Assembly (NCBI GenBank): GCA_963682025.1
Contig: OY821520.1
Coordinates: 85,050,965-85,114,964 of the forward strand
Length of the DNA: 64,000 nt
Reading direction: 5' to 3'
From: Cordilura impudica
Taxonomy: Eukaryota; Arthropoda; Insecta; Diptera; Scathophagidae
Both the position numbers and the translations under genes were made by a program. This document shows positions 34,470-45,029 of this stretch, piece after piece; the stretch's first letter is position 1; the number at the start of each line of letters is the position of its first letter. The notes under the pieces were generated by a model. That model did no database searches and was not told the origin of the DNA. It saw only the letters and a program-made list of their open reading frames with translations.

Positions 34470-35345
34470 TTTTAATTTAAATTGTAAATTTTTGAGAAAT
34501 AATGAAAATTTTTCCGCCTTCGTATATAACTCTTAAATAATTTTTTTTTTAATTGAAAATAGACCTTTACTTTGTCCCAGTTTGGATTACACCTATCATA
34601 AAAATCAAAGTATCAAAATCTAATTTTATAAATATATTTCGAAGACCAAAATAACGGATTTAATTTTTCGGCCATATATTGCCTATTTCTAAATTTTTAC
34701 TTCTGATGTTATCAAGGTATGCCATTTTTTAGCAGACTGAAAAGTGAAATGTAAAAGCATCCATTATAGATTTCCTTTTTAGGATAGAGTACGACAAACG
34801 GAACGACTAACCTATATAACCATATCAAAAATATTGGCAGGTATAACAATAAAGTTATAAATAACCCAATAATAGTGAATTAAAAATAACATCGTGGGCT
34901 TCATTCCAGAACGTCGTATCCACCAAATTTTCCGATTCTGAGATATTTTGCCAGTGCATTCCATTTAACAAATGTAATATTGTGATATTTTGCCAGTGTT
35001 TTTAAATTGTTAAATAAAAAAAATATCTCAAAAGCAGTTATATTGGCAGATAAGCCCTTCTGGTATAAATTTGGCAAAAAAAAAACTTTATAAGAAACAA
35101 AACAGAAACTTTTATAGCACACACGTTCAATAAGCTTCAAATTATTACTTATATGTAGTATAATTTGATTTTTATTAATGGAATTACCAGAAACATTATC
35201 ATAAATTATAAGACGTGATCGAAGATAAGAACATATTTTTAAATTTTATTGCCTTTTTGGGAGTTTGCAAATATTGTTCGATCTTGCTTAGTTTGTCTAT
35301 TATTAGTTAAGGATTATAATTTAATATTATGATTGCAAACTTTTG
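34470..35345. other. Non-coding stretch
   Basis: A short direct repeat of 'gatattttgccagtg' (near 34941 and 34984) is visible; nothing else is recognised. Confidence 0.35.
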
Positions 35346-35800
35346 TTGTTTTTATACAATATACAACTCTGCGGTTAGGGTATAATGAGTTTGTACTGAT
35401 ATTTGTAACTACTGATGGTCTCATAATCACTTTGTCCGTCCGTCCGTATGTCTGTATGTCTGTCTGTCTGTCTATCTCTCTGTCTGTCTCTCTGTGTGTA
35501 CATGTCAAACTACAGGTAGCAACTATGAAATATTTTGATGAAATTTATGAACTTTGGTTGGCCATAGAACGATCGCAATTGAATTTGGTGAGAATCGATA
35601 CATGTTCAGACGTAGTCCCAATAGAAGTGACCCATAAGATATCATCTTAAATTGCCATAAAATAGAGATTATTATATATACAACTCAGTCAAATATCCTG
35701 TGTATGTGTTCGTTGCACCCTTTTGATCAGTAGTCAAAAAATTAACCCTATAGATATAGTCCCCATATAAATCTTCCTCCCGATCTTTGCTTAAATCATA
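35346..35800 (-). repeat. Diverged DINE-1-like fragment
   Basis: Keeps the order 'tatacaactctgcggttaggg' (in part), a long GTCCGTCCGTATGTCTG tract (35433-35495), and the 'gttcagacgtagtccc' and 'atatagtccccatataaa' blocks. It lacks the 3' hairpin. An older copy, judged from its divergence. Confidence 0.6.
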
Positions 35801-35814
35801 AAATCTGTAGTCAC

Positions 35815-35945
35815 AATCGATAACCGCCTAAGGCGACTTAAGAATGATTTGAGTTATGTATACTATTATATTCTACTAAAAAAAAACTGTATATTTACGT
35901 GAAATACCCATTTCTCTAACAATTTGGGGTTATTTTGAATGTTAA
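35815..35945 (-). repeat. Uninterrupted relative of the 2265-2373 repeat
   Basis: Reverse-complement match to 2265-2373 (CTTAAG, GATTTGAGTT, TATATTTACGTGAAAT, CATTTCTCTAAC). It has no mariner at the position corresponding to 2373. Confidence 0.55.
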
Positions 35946-36673
35946 CATTTTTTTTATCTTTATCTGTGAACGGGATTTCCTGGGAATGAGCTCATGTTTC
36001 ATATCCACATTACCTGGAATTTGCGGGTTTTTTTTTAATCAATAATTTAATAATAAAAAAATTTTTCGTTTAAAAAAGTAAACAAGTAAATGTTGTTAAT
36101 AATAGTGATAAATGACAGTTTCTTAATACTTTTCTTTTTTATTTAATAATATAATATTCATTGTTTAACAATGATGATGATGCTTCCAAAAAGTATTTTG
36201 CTTCATGTGCAAAACAGCTATATAAGCATTTATTTGTGGCTCTTAATGAAATGAAATAAGTTGAAAGTATAATACGGGACCTGGACTTGTATGAGACGTC
36301 CTGAAATTGCACCTAAACATTTTATATTGTATTCGAAAATATTACCATATAGAGATAAGTACCCGTAAGCCTCCAAAAAAAGTTTTGAAAAGTCTTTAAA
36401 ATAGTATCGCATAGAAAAATTAATTTCCGACCCCATAAAGTATATATATTCTTGATCCTTATAACAGCTCGAGTCGATATAAACTATTTACTTAGATAAA
36501 GTTACGATAATATTGTTTGCCATTATTTCGATCAGGTTGGTATTTAAAATGGGGTAAATCGGGCTTCACTGTGCAGAAATATGGCCTAAAATTTGTAGAC
36601 ACCTCAAAAGAAAATCAAAAAAACCCAGTGTATTTCGTATGATTTCTAAGGTCTCAAAACATTCTTAAAGTCG
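35946..36673. other. Non-coding with a small DINE remnant
   Basis: 36420-36480 ('gaccccataaagtatatat', 'gatccttataac') resembles the 5' region of the 3-kb DINE-like element. Otherwise unrecognised. Confidence 0.35.
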
Positions 36674-36737
36674 CACAGTAGGTTGAATGATAGTCAAAAT
36701 GAGGATTAATTCAGGGAAAAAAATATTTTTTTACAAA

Positions 36738-37094
36738 TCTATAATATTAATAGGCTAGGCGATTTCTTGAGACTGATGTTTTGTTCTACCATTTTATCCC
36801 GATTTTGACCAAACGTATATTGTTTGAAAGGTATTTCTTTTTAGCCGTTTTGCAGTTAACAGATTTTTTAATTTTTTCCTTTATTATGAGTAAATTGCAT
36901 TTAACACATACATAAAATTATACAATGCTATGTGTGTGTTTATTAAATTTTTTAATGTGTTTGTAATAAAAATCAGTTTGTTTTTTGTGTTGATTTGTGA
37001 ATTGGCTATAATTGATTAGCATACTTTTAGGGTCTTTATTTAAAGAAAAAATAAAATTTCCTAGAATTTGCGCTCGAGAGCTGGAATCTGCTAG
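36738..37094 (+). mobile_element. Non-autonomous Helitron, family I
   Basis: TCTATAATATTAATAGGC start, CTAG end, A on the left and T on the right. The hairpin is shortened to CGCTCGAGAGC. Inserted 60 bp inside the Transib-like element. Confidence 0.88.
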
Positions 37095-37392
37095 TTATTA
37101 TTATTGCATTAAAAACTACCATTTGGGGGAAAAAATAATTTTAAAATTGTTTTTAAATCTGTGAAGCGCTTTTTTGTTTTACGGAAAAAATTTCCTTGGT
37201 TCACAATTTTTGGTGTAACTTTAGATTCTAAAGAGATAAATTAATGAATCAAATTGCAAACTATAGTACTTAATGCTCAATTAAAAAAAAAACAAATAAG
37301 CAGATAAATATGTTTTTATATTATACTAAATTTAATATCAAGTATTTGAATTTTTATTTATTTATTTTTTTTAATAATTATGCTCCATTACA

Positions 37393-37824
37393 TCATATTT
37401 CACACCCATCATAATTATCATCACTTTTATATTCATCATCTTCATATTCGTCATCATTAACCTCTTCTTAACTTATTGTGTTTTGCAAAATTATTAAATC
37501 CAGTGCCATCTGTGGTAAATGATGCATTTTTTTCTTTTAATTTTTTTTAGCGGTAAGTAATGGATTTGAACTAAGTAGAAACCTATTAAATATATCTTCA
37601 TTCGACTTCTCCCGACTGCATTTACGCGCATAGTGTTCTCTATAATTTTTAAAAACTTTGTTTCGAGCTTCTTGAGCTTCCTCAGATAGTTGGCCAATTG
37701 GCAATATTGCATGTGATACTATTTCTAACCCGTGAATAAAGAATTTATGTAATGTGGGAGGCATATAAAACTTTTCAACTTGAATCTCATGTCCACAGGA
37801 TATAACAATAAGTATCGCATGCAA
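37393..37824 (-). pseudogene. RAG1-like (Transib) transposase, C-terminal fragment
   Basis: Reads FYMPPTLHKFFIHGLEIVSH, then AILPIGQLSEEAQEARNK, YREHYARKCSREKSNEDIFN and FLLSSNPLL. Two in-frame TAA codons follow, with KKKMHHLPQMALDLIIL between them. It closes with an acidic tail (EEVNDDEYEDDEYKSDD) and a stop at 37393. The S-E-E-A-Q-E segment aligns with the region of RAG1/Transib that holds the catalytic Glu (family knowledge plus my alignment). It differs clearly from the copies at 42 and 45-47 kb, so it is a different subfamily. Confidence 0.75.
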
Positions 37825-38056
37825 TCGTTCATTTTAAGTATGTTGAACTGAAAAAAATGTTATTCCAGAATTTCTAATATTGAGACTTACTGTTTTCTTC
37901 AATAAAGTAAAAGTAGTGATTTTTATTAAATATAATGCATTTGTATTTAGACGATGAATTTTTCGCAAACCGGAAACTTATTGCATTTTAAAGAGTTTTC
38001 TACACTTTGTTTTATCATTGTAATTTTTCACTTTCGTCCCACTGTAATATACATGG

Positions 38057-38726
38057 CTATACGATACCCTATACCTAGACCGACTATACGATACCCTATA
38101 CCATGTGTTTAGAGACCCTATCTCTTAGGCCAAACTAACTGGACATATCTATATGGGGACTAGGTCCAAAAATGGATTGATCCTGACTATGTTTGGTAAA
38201 GTCTCTTATATTTTGCAAAAAATATATACAAACAAAATTTGAGAAGAATCAGTGCAATATTTTTGTTTTTTGATGGGGCCTATGACTAAGAGTTGTCCCG
38301 TAGGGACCATTTTTGGATTACTCATTAATGGATGTAATAAACGCATACAAACCCAATTTGAGTAAGATCTATATGACAATTTGGATCTTATGGCAATTTA
38401 TGTCGATTTCATAAGGGTCATTTGTATGGGGGCTAGGTCTGAACATGGACCGATTCTCACCAATTTCAATTGTGTTCATCCCATGACCGATAAAAGCTTA
38501 TATACTAAATTTCATCAAAAGATATTAATATTTGCGACCTGCAGTTTGATTACAAAGTTTATATGGACACACAGACGGACGGACGGACGGACGGACATCG
38601 TTAAATCGAATCAGTTAGTGATTCTGATGCGATCGGTGTAATAAAAGATGGGTCTAGGTCAAATATTTTTGGCAGTTACAAACAGCAGCACAAAGTCATT
38701 ATACCCAAACCACATAGTAATATAGG
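38057..38726 (+). repeat. DINE-1-like element interrupted by a hAT
   Basis: A doubled TATACGATACCCTATACC (38059 and 38085) marks a rearranged hairpin end. The (GACG)n tract is at 38574-38597. The other end reads CATAGTAATATAGG, is cut by the hAT, and resumes AATATAGGGTATCAC at 41439-41453. Confidence 0.75.
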
Positions 38727-41438
38727 CAGTGCTATTTTTCTAAAAAAAATATGTTCCGGAACGCATGTTTTACTAAATATTTACCTCAACTTTTTTTTAT
38801 AAAAGGGCATTATAATGAAGTATACAGTTTTTTTTAATTCAAAATAGTTTTATTATTCAAATATTATAAACAAAAATAATCAAAAACATAAATCACAAAA
38901 AAAAAATATACGAAAAATTACAAAAAATTCCACACACACAGCATATTTGCATCATGATCAGCATCCCTTCTTCGCTCCTTACTCTGAGTGCTGAGAGCAG
39001 AATGATGTCCTTTGACGATCCATGATTCAACATATTTAGTAGGGTGAAAAAGACGAAGCGGTGGTCCAACAATACGCAAAAAAAGAAGCGATGAAACAGT
39101 CTTTGTGTGAAGTGATGCTCTTCCAGATGTGAGAATGAGATTCATTTGAGAAAAGCCGCGTTCGCATTCACTTGAAGAAATCGGTATCGTATCCAGCGCA
39201 TTTTTCAATAACATTAAATTATTCGGTAAAATTTTATGACTTAAATAGTCTCGAAATCCACGGACTGCTTCTTTTTCATTTATTTGTAGTCTTTGTGCCA
39301 AATTTCGTATTTCCTCTTCTCCAAATGTGAGCGGTAGGTTTTCTGGCCAATTATTTGGATATAAAATACGAGTCGAATTAAAAAATTTAGTGTCATCATT
39401 ACTTAGAAGTCGTTCTTCGATAGATCTTGACTGTTCACCGTAAAATGTATTTGGATCGATAGCAGGTTCATTTTTCTTATTACTTTTGTGTAGCTCAATC
39501 CCCTCAAAGGTTAAATTATTACTGGCTATGACTGCGTGTTTGTAATATGTTCCTGACACGATACGTCTTTCTTCGAAAATTTGACCGAGCGACTTAATCT
39601 TTACATCCGCCTGGCAAATATTAATGTTTCAATCTTGCAGCTCCAGACTTAATTCAGACAATTCCTGAAGAGCATCACACATCAATCCCAAATCCAAAAT
39701 AAATTCGATTGTTGTAATCTTTCTTTGCATGCCCTGGTATATGCAACGATCTTTCTTATCTCTTGTAAGATCATTTTCTGCTTCTCTAAAGTGTCGAACC
39801 AATGCAGAAAAATTTTCCCACATAGCAGAAACGGAGCGAAAACTTGATGCCACCCATCGAGTGCTCAAAACTCTACAAATTTTCAGAAGCTGAATTTCTA
39901 ACCATTTTGCACATTCATGTAATTCCCTGCTATTCTTCGGAGATGCATGGTAGATAACGTATAGTTTATCAATAAATGATTTAAACCTGTGTTTTCCTGA
40001 TAAAGCTTTCAAAATATTACCCACTGCTAACTCCAGTCTATGATTGGCACAGTGCCAGATAATGATTGACGGAAATTCATCTGTTAATAATTTACAGACT
40101 CCACTCTTTCGTCCTAGCATTACAGCTGCACCATCGCATGCCACACTCACCAAATATGTCCTTCATATTTGTTTCGTTATTCCATACGATTGTAAACATT
40201 CTAGTAAAGCCTGGAATATTCCATTTGCAGTAGTACTTTGGAGTTCTATCAAATCTAAATAAAGATTAACAGGAGAACTCATTCCATGGCTAGCAAGGCA
40301 CACTCTAACGTAAATTATTAATGTTGATTTTTTGCTAAAAGTTGTAGACTCGTCGATAATTATTGATATTTTACTCATGGAACTAATTATTTTGGCCACT
40401 AAAGATTTTCTCATTGCGGTGCTGATATGAGTAATAATATTTGTGCAAGCATGTACGGAATGTAAAATTCTGCCCATATTTATACCGTTAAGTTCTTGTA
40501 AATCTACTTCCATTTCAAAATTATGAAAAGATTGATTTTCTTTTGCAACTTTGTATGCAGTCCGAAACAGATGAGAGGTTATTTCCTTTTCAACAACCAA
40601 GTTTTTGTGTAGAATATTTGGAAGAGTTTCTTTTTCGGCCTCCGTAACTAACTTGCATGCAGCTTTGTGACCGGCGCTTTCCTTGTGCTCAAACATTTTT
40701 TTCTCAAAGATGTTAATTGTTGAGTTCGGTTTTCACCGTTACTGGTTACTTCATTGTTGAAACACTCTTTACTAATTCGCATACCAGATTTTTTCTCAAT
40801 ATTAAGACTTCCGAGTTTTTGCATATATTACAGCCAAATTTCCTACATTCAATAGTAAGCCAATCATATTTCTTGGTAAACTCATTCTTTTGCTCCAACG
40901 TCCAACAGTCTGGCCAGTCATTGCATGTAGAAGTAGAGGAAGATGTAGAAGGTAACGTTGTGTCACAATGAGAACAAAGTGTTACCTTCTCTGTTTCAGT
41001 TTAAATATATTCGGGTTTGTCTTCTGTTGTCCGCGGTCTTTTGTTTCCTTTGTTGTCCATAAGGAATTTAAAAGAGAACTATTATATAAAATTCAAATTA
41101 ACTGAGATCTTTAAAAATATACATATGAACAACCGCCTACTCGGTTGAATTATTTTTTTAGGACTACAAATTAAATAAAATTCAAATTAACTGAGATCAT
41201 TAAAAATGTACATGTGAACAACCCGCCTACTCGATTGAATTATTTTTTAGGACTTTTCTATGATTTTTAACTTAATAATTTTTGAAAGTGAAAATTTAAA
41301 AAAAATGTGATAGGTAATTTTTTTAACTTTTAAAACATTAAAAATAGAAAAATTGGTCCCGGAACTAAGTTCCGGTTTATGAATTTTCTGAAAAGAGCTT
41401 CCGTTGTTCCGGTGCGTTCCGGTAGAAAAATAGCACTT
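38727..41438 (-). mobile_element. hAT element, complete by its ends, copy 2
   Basis: The termini CAGTGCTATTTTTCTA and, inverted, AAGTGCTATTTTTCTACC are followed inside by CCGGAACGC-type subterminal repeats. A perfect 8-bp duplication AATATAGG lies at 38719-38726 and 41439-41446. Length is 2712 bp. Inserted at the end of a DINE copy whose sequence continues on both sides, so it is younger than that DINE. Confidence 0.92.
38918..41060 (-). pseudogene. hAT transposase with few inactivating changes
   Basis: Start chosen at 41060 (MDNKGNKRPRTTEDK). An early TAA and a frameshift precede a zinc-finger region (CRKFGCNICKNSEV ... HKESAGH). From 40696 to 38918 one frame is kept: IIIDESTTFSKKSTLIIYV (first Asp), VSVACDGAAVMLGRKSG (second Asp), IWHCANHRLELAVG, LSTRWVASSFRS, and the C-terminal dimerisation block SSSECERGFSQMNLILTSGR (catalytic Glu) with SLLFLRIVGPPL. 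It is broken there by only two TGA codons (near 40160 and 39628). It resembles the hAT lineage related to vertebrate SCAND3/ZMYM-type domesticated proteins. Roughly 710 codons. Confidence 0.9.
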
Positions 41439-42036
41439 AATATAGGGTATCACAATGAACAAGTGTTAGCTATTAAGTCTGCAGCATATTTTGATTTGCA
41501 ACTGGGGATTGTCAAATGAAAAAAATTATATATATTGCGTAATAGCAAATATGCGCAAAATATTTTTTTGGAGTCCTTAAGCTGAAACCTCATAGTAACT
41601 TACTATAGAAACAATTTTACCCAATCTCACCCAATAACACTTTAAAACTCTATATTTATTTGGGATAATATTCAAAAAAATTTTAAAAATACTTCTAAAA
41701 CCTTTTCAAAAAAAAATTTATGAAGAAGATAGTACAATACTTGGAGTTGAAGCTTTCCTTTAAAAGAAGGTTTGAATTTAGAACAAATAGCCAAAAAAAA
41801 AAAATATACTTGAAATTCGTAGTCTTTACTTTTTACCACTTTGCACTTAATTAGCGCAAATTATTGAACTTTGAGAGAGTATAACAAAAAAAGTAAACAA
41901 CGTGGAAAAATTTGTTGACAGCAATTGTTGGCGAATTTTATCTGCTTTAACCCGGTACCAAAGTTTATTACAATATATTAATTTCAACTTTTGAATTAAT
42001 CCTCACTTTTGACACATTTCAACCCGAAGTGCGTCG

Positions 42037-42921
42037 TGTGTGCTATTAACAAAGAAGGCCCAAATTGCAATACTACAGCCATTAAAATTACAGTTAGATG
42101 GGTAGCAAATTGAAGTAAGCTACCAATTAATACTGATAATGATAGATGGAAAAGTAGGCCAGGCTTTGACTAACACGAAGGCTGCATCCAGCTGCATCAA
42201 TGCCAAGCAATACCAAGCAAATTAAATCAAGTCCCGACAAAATCACTAGAAAATGCTGATGCGTATGAATTTGGATTATCACCACTACATGAAAGAATAC
42301 GAGTTATGGAAGTTAAGAAGTTCAAAAAAGAAAAATGTTCAGGACGAATATCGCAAATTTGGATTGATTATAGATCAGCCAAAACAAGGGTAGGCAATAC
42401 CGCAAGAATATTCTTTACCAACCCAGGAACAGAATCTGAAATAAAAGGAGTGGATTTAAACCTTATTTTCAGATTAAAAATAATCCTAGAAGTACTTGAA
42501 TGCAATGAAGAAATTGACTCCAAAAATTTGGAGATTATGCTAAGGAAACTGCAAAAATACCCATAGAGAAATATGTCTGCAACAGTTCACAAAATTCTTT
42601 ATCATGCAGAAGATGTCATTAAATATCATTTGGTGCCACTTGGAGATCTATCAGAGGAGGCTCAGGAAAAAAGGAATACGGATAACAGATTTTATAGAGA
42701 ACACAATTCAAGAAAAATTTCACGAAATTCCACAAATAAAGATCTATTTAATATATTATTGGCAACGTCAGATCCGTTCATCTCCAATCTCCAGTATTCG
42801 AAATCAATGGAAAGTGAAACATCGGGACTTAGATGAAGAAGTCAAAAACCTACTAAAGAACAGAAATAACACAGAACAAAATATGGAATATTTGCAGTCA
42901 ATATTTGAATCAAATGAGTAA
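42037..42921 (+). pseudogene. RAG1-like (Transib) transposase fragment
   Basis: Reads KAQIAILQPLKLQLDG, stop, QIEVSYQLILIMIDGKVGQA (the MIDGKV block holding the second catalytic Asp). In other frames come YEFGLSPLHERIRVMEV and VGNTARIFF. The final frame gives MSATVHKILYHAEDV, VPLGDLSEEAQEKRN (Glu region) and NSTNKDLFNILLATSDPF. A block of about 25 codons after the PLH motif is deleted and several frameshifts are present. Close to the 45-47-kb gene in sequence but on the opposite strand. It begins right at the edge of the Transib-like end at 42031. A Helitron is inserted at its end. Confidence 0.8.
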
Positions 42922-43676
42922 TCTATAATATTAATGGGCTAGACGATTTCTTGTGACCGATGTTTTGTTCTGCCGTTTTATCTCGATTTTTACCAAACGT
43001 ATATTATTTGAAAGGTATTTCTTTTTAGACGTTTTGCAGATTTACAGATTTTTAATTTTTTTGTCTTTATTTTGAGTAAATCGCATTTAAAGTAAAAAAA
43101 AATTACATATATCGCACCTGTACCTCTAAAGTGAGTCAACTCAAAATTTACAAATTTTCAGTAGAGGCAAAAAACGGTTTTTTTAATATTTACTATAAAA
43201 TTTAAAAACAGTTGTTTCATTGTAAAGAATTGCGAATAATAAGTATACAACAGTAGTTGTTTTTTGAAATTTTTCAGCGATCATCAAAAATAACAAGTTT
43301 TTTGGGTGCAGCTCAAAATATGTCTTTTTAGTGGATTCTAAAGAAGCTACTCTTATAACACAAATAGGGTTACAACTGTATTATTTTTTTTTTTGCGAAA
43401 GACTAGAAAAATCTATGTAAGATTTTTACAGTGGATAGATATGACCACTGTGTATAGTTTTCTTGCAAAAAGTGAACATTGAGTTGACTCACTTTAGATG
43501 TACAAGTGCGATATGAAATGCGTGTTTTATTAAATTTGTTAACGTGTTTGTTAATGAGTTTGTTATCTTCATTCACAATAATAATAAACCATAAAGGTGT
43601 TGGTTTGTGAATTGGCTAAGTTGAAATAAAGCTTCCTAGAAATTGCACTTGAATTTCGAGCGCTGGAATCTGCTAG
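42922..43676 (+). mobile_element. Helitron family I containing a nested MITE
   Basis: TCTATAATATTAATGGGC start, CTAG end, A before and T after. It lies exactly behind the last codons of the RAG1-like fragment (GAGTAA then TC). The extra length over sister copies is due to the 400-bp MITE at 43112-43511. Confidence 0.88.
43112..43511. mobile_element. MITE with TCGCACCTGTACCTCTAAAG termini
   Basis: Inverted ends TCGCACCTGTACCTCTAAAG and, inverted, TCGCACTTGTACATCTAAAG continue into GTGAGTCAACTCAA on both sides, with TA at both borders. About 400 bp, non-coding. Comparison with other Helitron copies shows the uninterrupted host sequence. Confidence 0.87.
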
Positions 43677-44418
43677 TAATTGTAACTGCATGAATAATAA
43701 TTATAAGTACGAAAGACATAGTATTAGTAGAAAACAATAATAAACAGAACCACCCATTGTTACAAATGCTATTAAAATCTATTGTAGTTTTTTAAAAGGT
43801 TTTTTTACCCACATATGTGTGAAATGTTTTAATAAATAAGAAAGTTTCAAAAAATAAAAGCCCTTATTGTCATATCAAAATCAGAATCATTGCGCTAATG
43901 TTCAGCAGATTTATTTTGCAAAAATTAACAAATTTGACAGCAAAAAATGATAAATTTTTCTGTAGTAATAGCAAGACTATTAGATAATAGTACTAACGTT
44001 TTTTAAGTGGAAATATTCTTTGAGTGTAAACAAATTTGCAAATTTGACAGCAAGAAATTTTTAATTTTTCAATAGTAATATCAAAATTTCCAGTTGATTT
44101 CACTTTTTTTTTAGTGTACAAATTTTTTTGAATGTAAACATTAAAAAATCCCATTATTACAAAAAATGCTTGTAATTATTATTTAAATCCAAATATGACG
44201 TTTTTAATAAATAAAAACCCATATTTCACGTTAATAGTTAAAAAAATTAAAAGTTCAACTTTAACCTAGAATTTATTAAAAAGTACTCAATCACTTTTAA
44301 TGAAATTAAAACAGACTTAAGTTCAACTAAATATCTACTCGCTGGAAAAAGAAGTACTAATATATTTTGATCAGTTCAAAAGTTACAGAATTTTGGCCAA
44401 TGGAAAACAATTTTCAGG
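43677..44418. other. AT-rich non-coding, possibly Transib 3' flank
   Basis: Follows the Helitron and may be the 3' non-coding part of the RAG1-like fragment at 42037-42921. An imperfect 'aaatttgacagcaa' repeat recurs near 43930 and 44040. No genes. Confidence 0.35.
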
Positions 44419-45029
44419 CACAGTGGACCATTTGACGAGAAGGCGGTCAAAAATCTATAACTTTTGATTGGATTGGAATTTTTGTTTGGTAGGTGAGACT
44501 TTAGCCTTTAAGTTTTGCTATAAAACGTACTTCTCGACCGAAAATTTTCATTTGTAGTTGAATTTTAGTACAAAAGTGAAGTGTTAAAAGGTAAAAAAAG
44601 GTTTTTTTTAATATAATGTCATATTTTTTCAGTTAATTTTACAACTAATACTTTTTAACAATTTTTTAAGTTAATTTTTTCAGAAAATGCCAAACATTGG
44701 CCCCCGTAAACTTTTTAGTCCTAATGTGCACAAGGGCAAAAGGTTGTTTTTTTGTTTTTGAAAGATCACGAGTTAAAATATAATTTATTAAGCAGCGAAC
44801 GTAAAAGTTTGTATGTTTTTGCTTTAGTTAAATTTTTTTTATTGTCTTTTTAAATATTTCTATATCAATTTTTATGGTAAATTTATGAAATATAACAATT
44901 TTATTGTAAATTTACAAAATATATAAATTTTTAAATCAAGAAAATTTTTTAACTATATAAAAAAAAGTTAGTGTAATGAAAAAGTACTTTAAATCAACTA
45001 ATTTTAGTAAAAATTTCTTCTAAATAGCC

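Larger units (their letters stand above)
36674..42031 (-). mobile_element. Transib-like element, interrupted copy
   Basis: The left end CACAGTAGGTTGAATG ... GAGGATTAATTCA and the inverted right end CACTTCGGGTTGAAATG ... GAGGATTAATTCA match over about 40 bp. Flanks are AGTCG and CGTCG, a near-match to a 5-bp duplication of the CGNCG type. The interior contains a Helitron (36738-37094), a RAG1-like C-terminal fragment (37393-37824), and a DINE copy with an inserted hAT (38057-41452). Without those insertions the element would be about 1.6 kb, so much of the transposase gene is lost. The right heptamer is degenerate. Confidence 0.6.

Noticed and set aside
36567..36573. CACTGTG as another Transib end
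   Set aside because: No partner, no CGNCG flank and no similarity to the other ends beyond seven bases; expected by chance.
40717..40971. Plus-strand open frame opposite the hAT
   Set aside because: Shadow of the N-terminal zinc-finger part of the hAT transposase.
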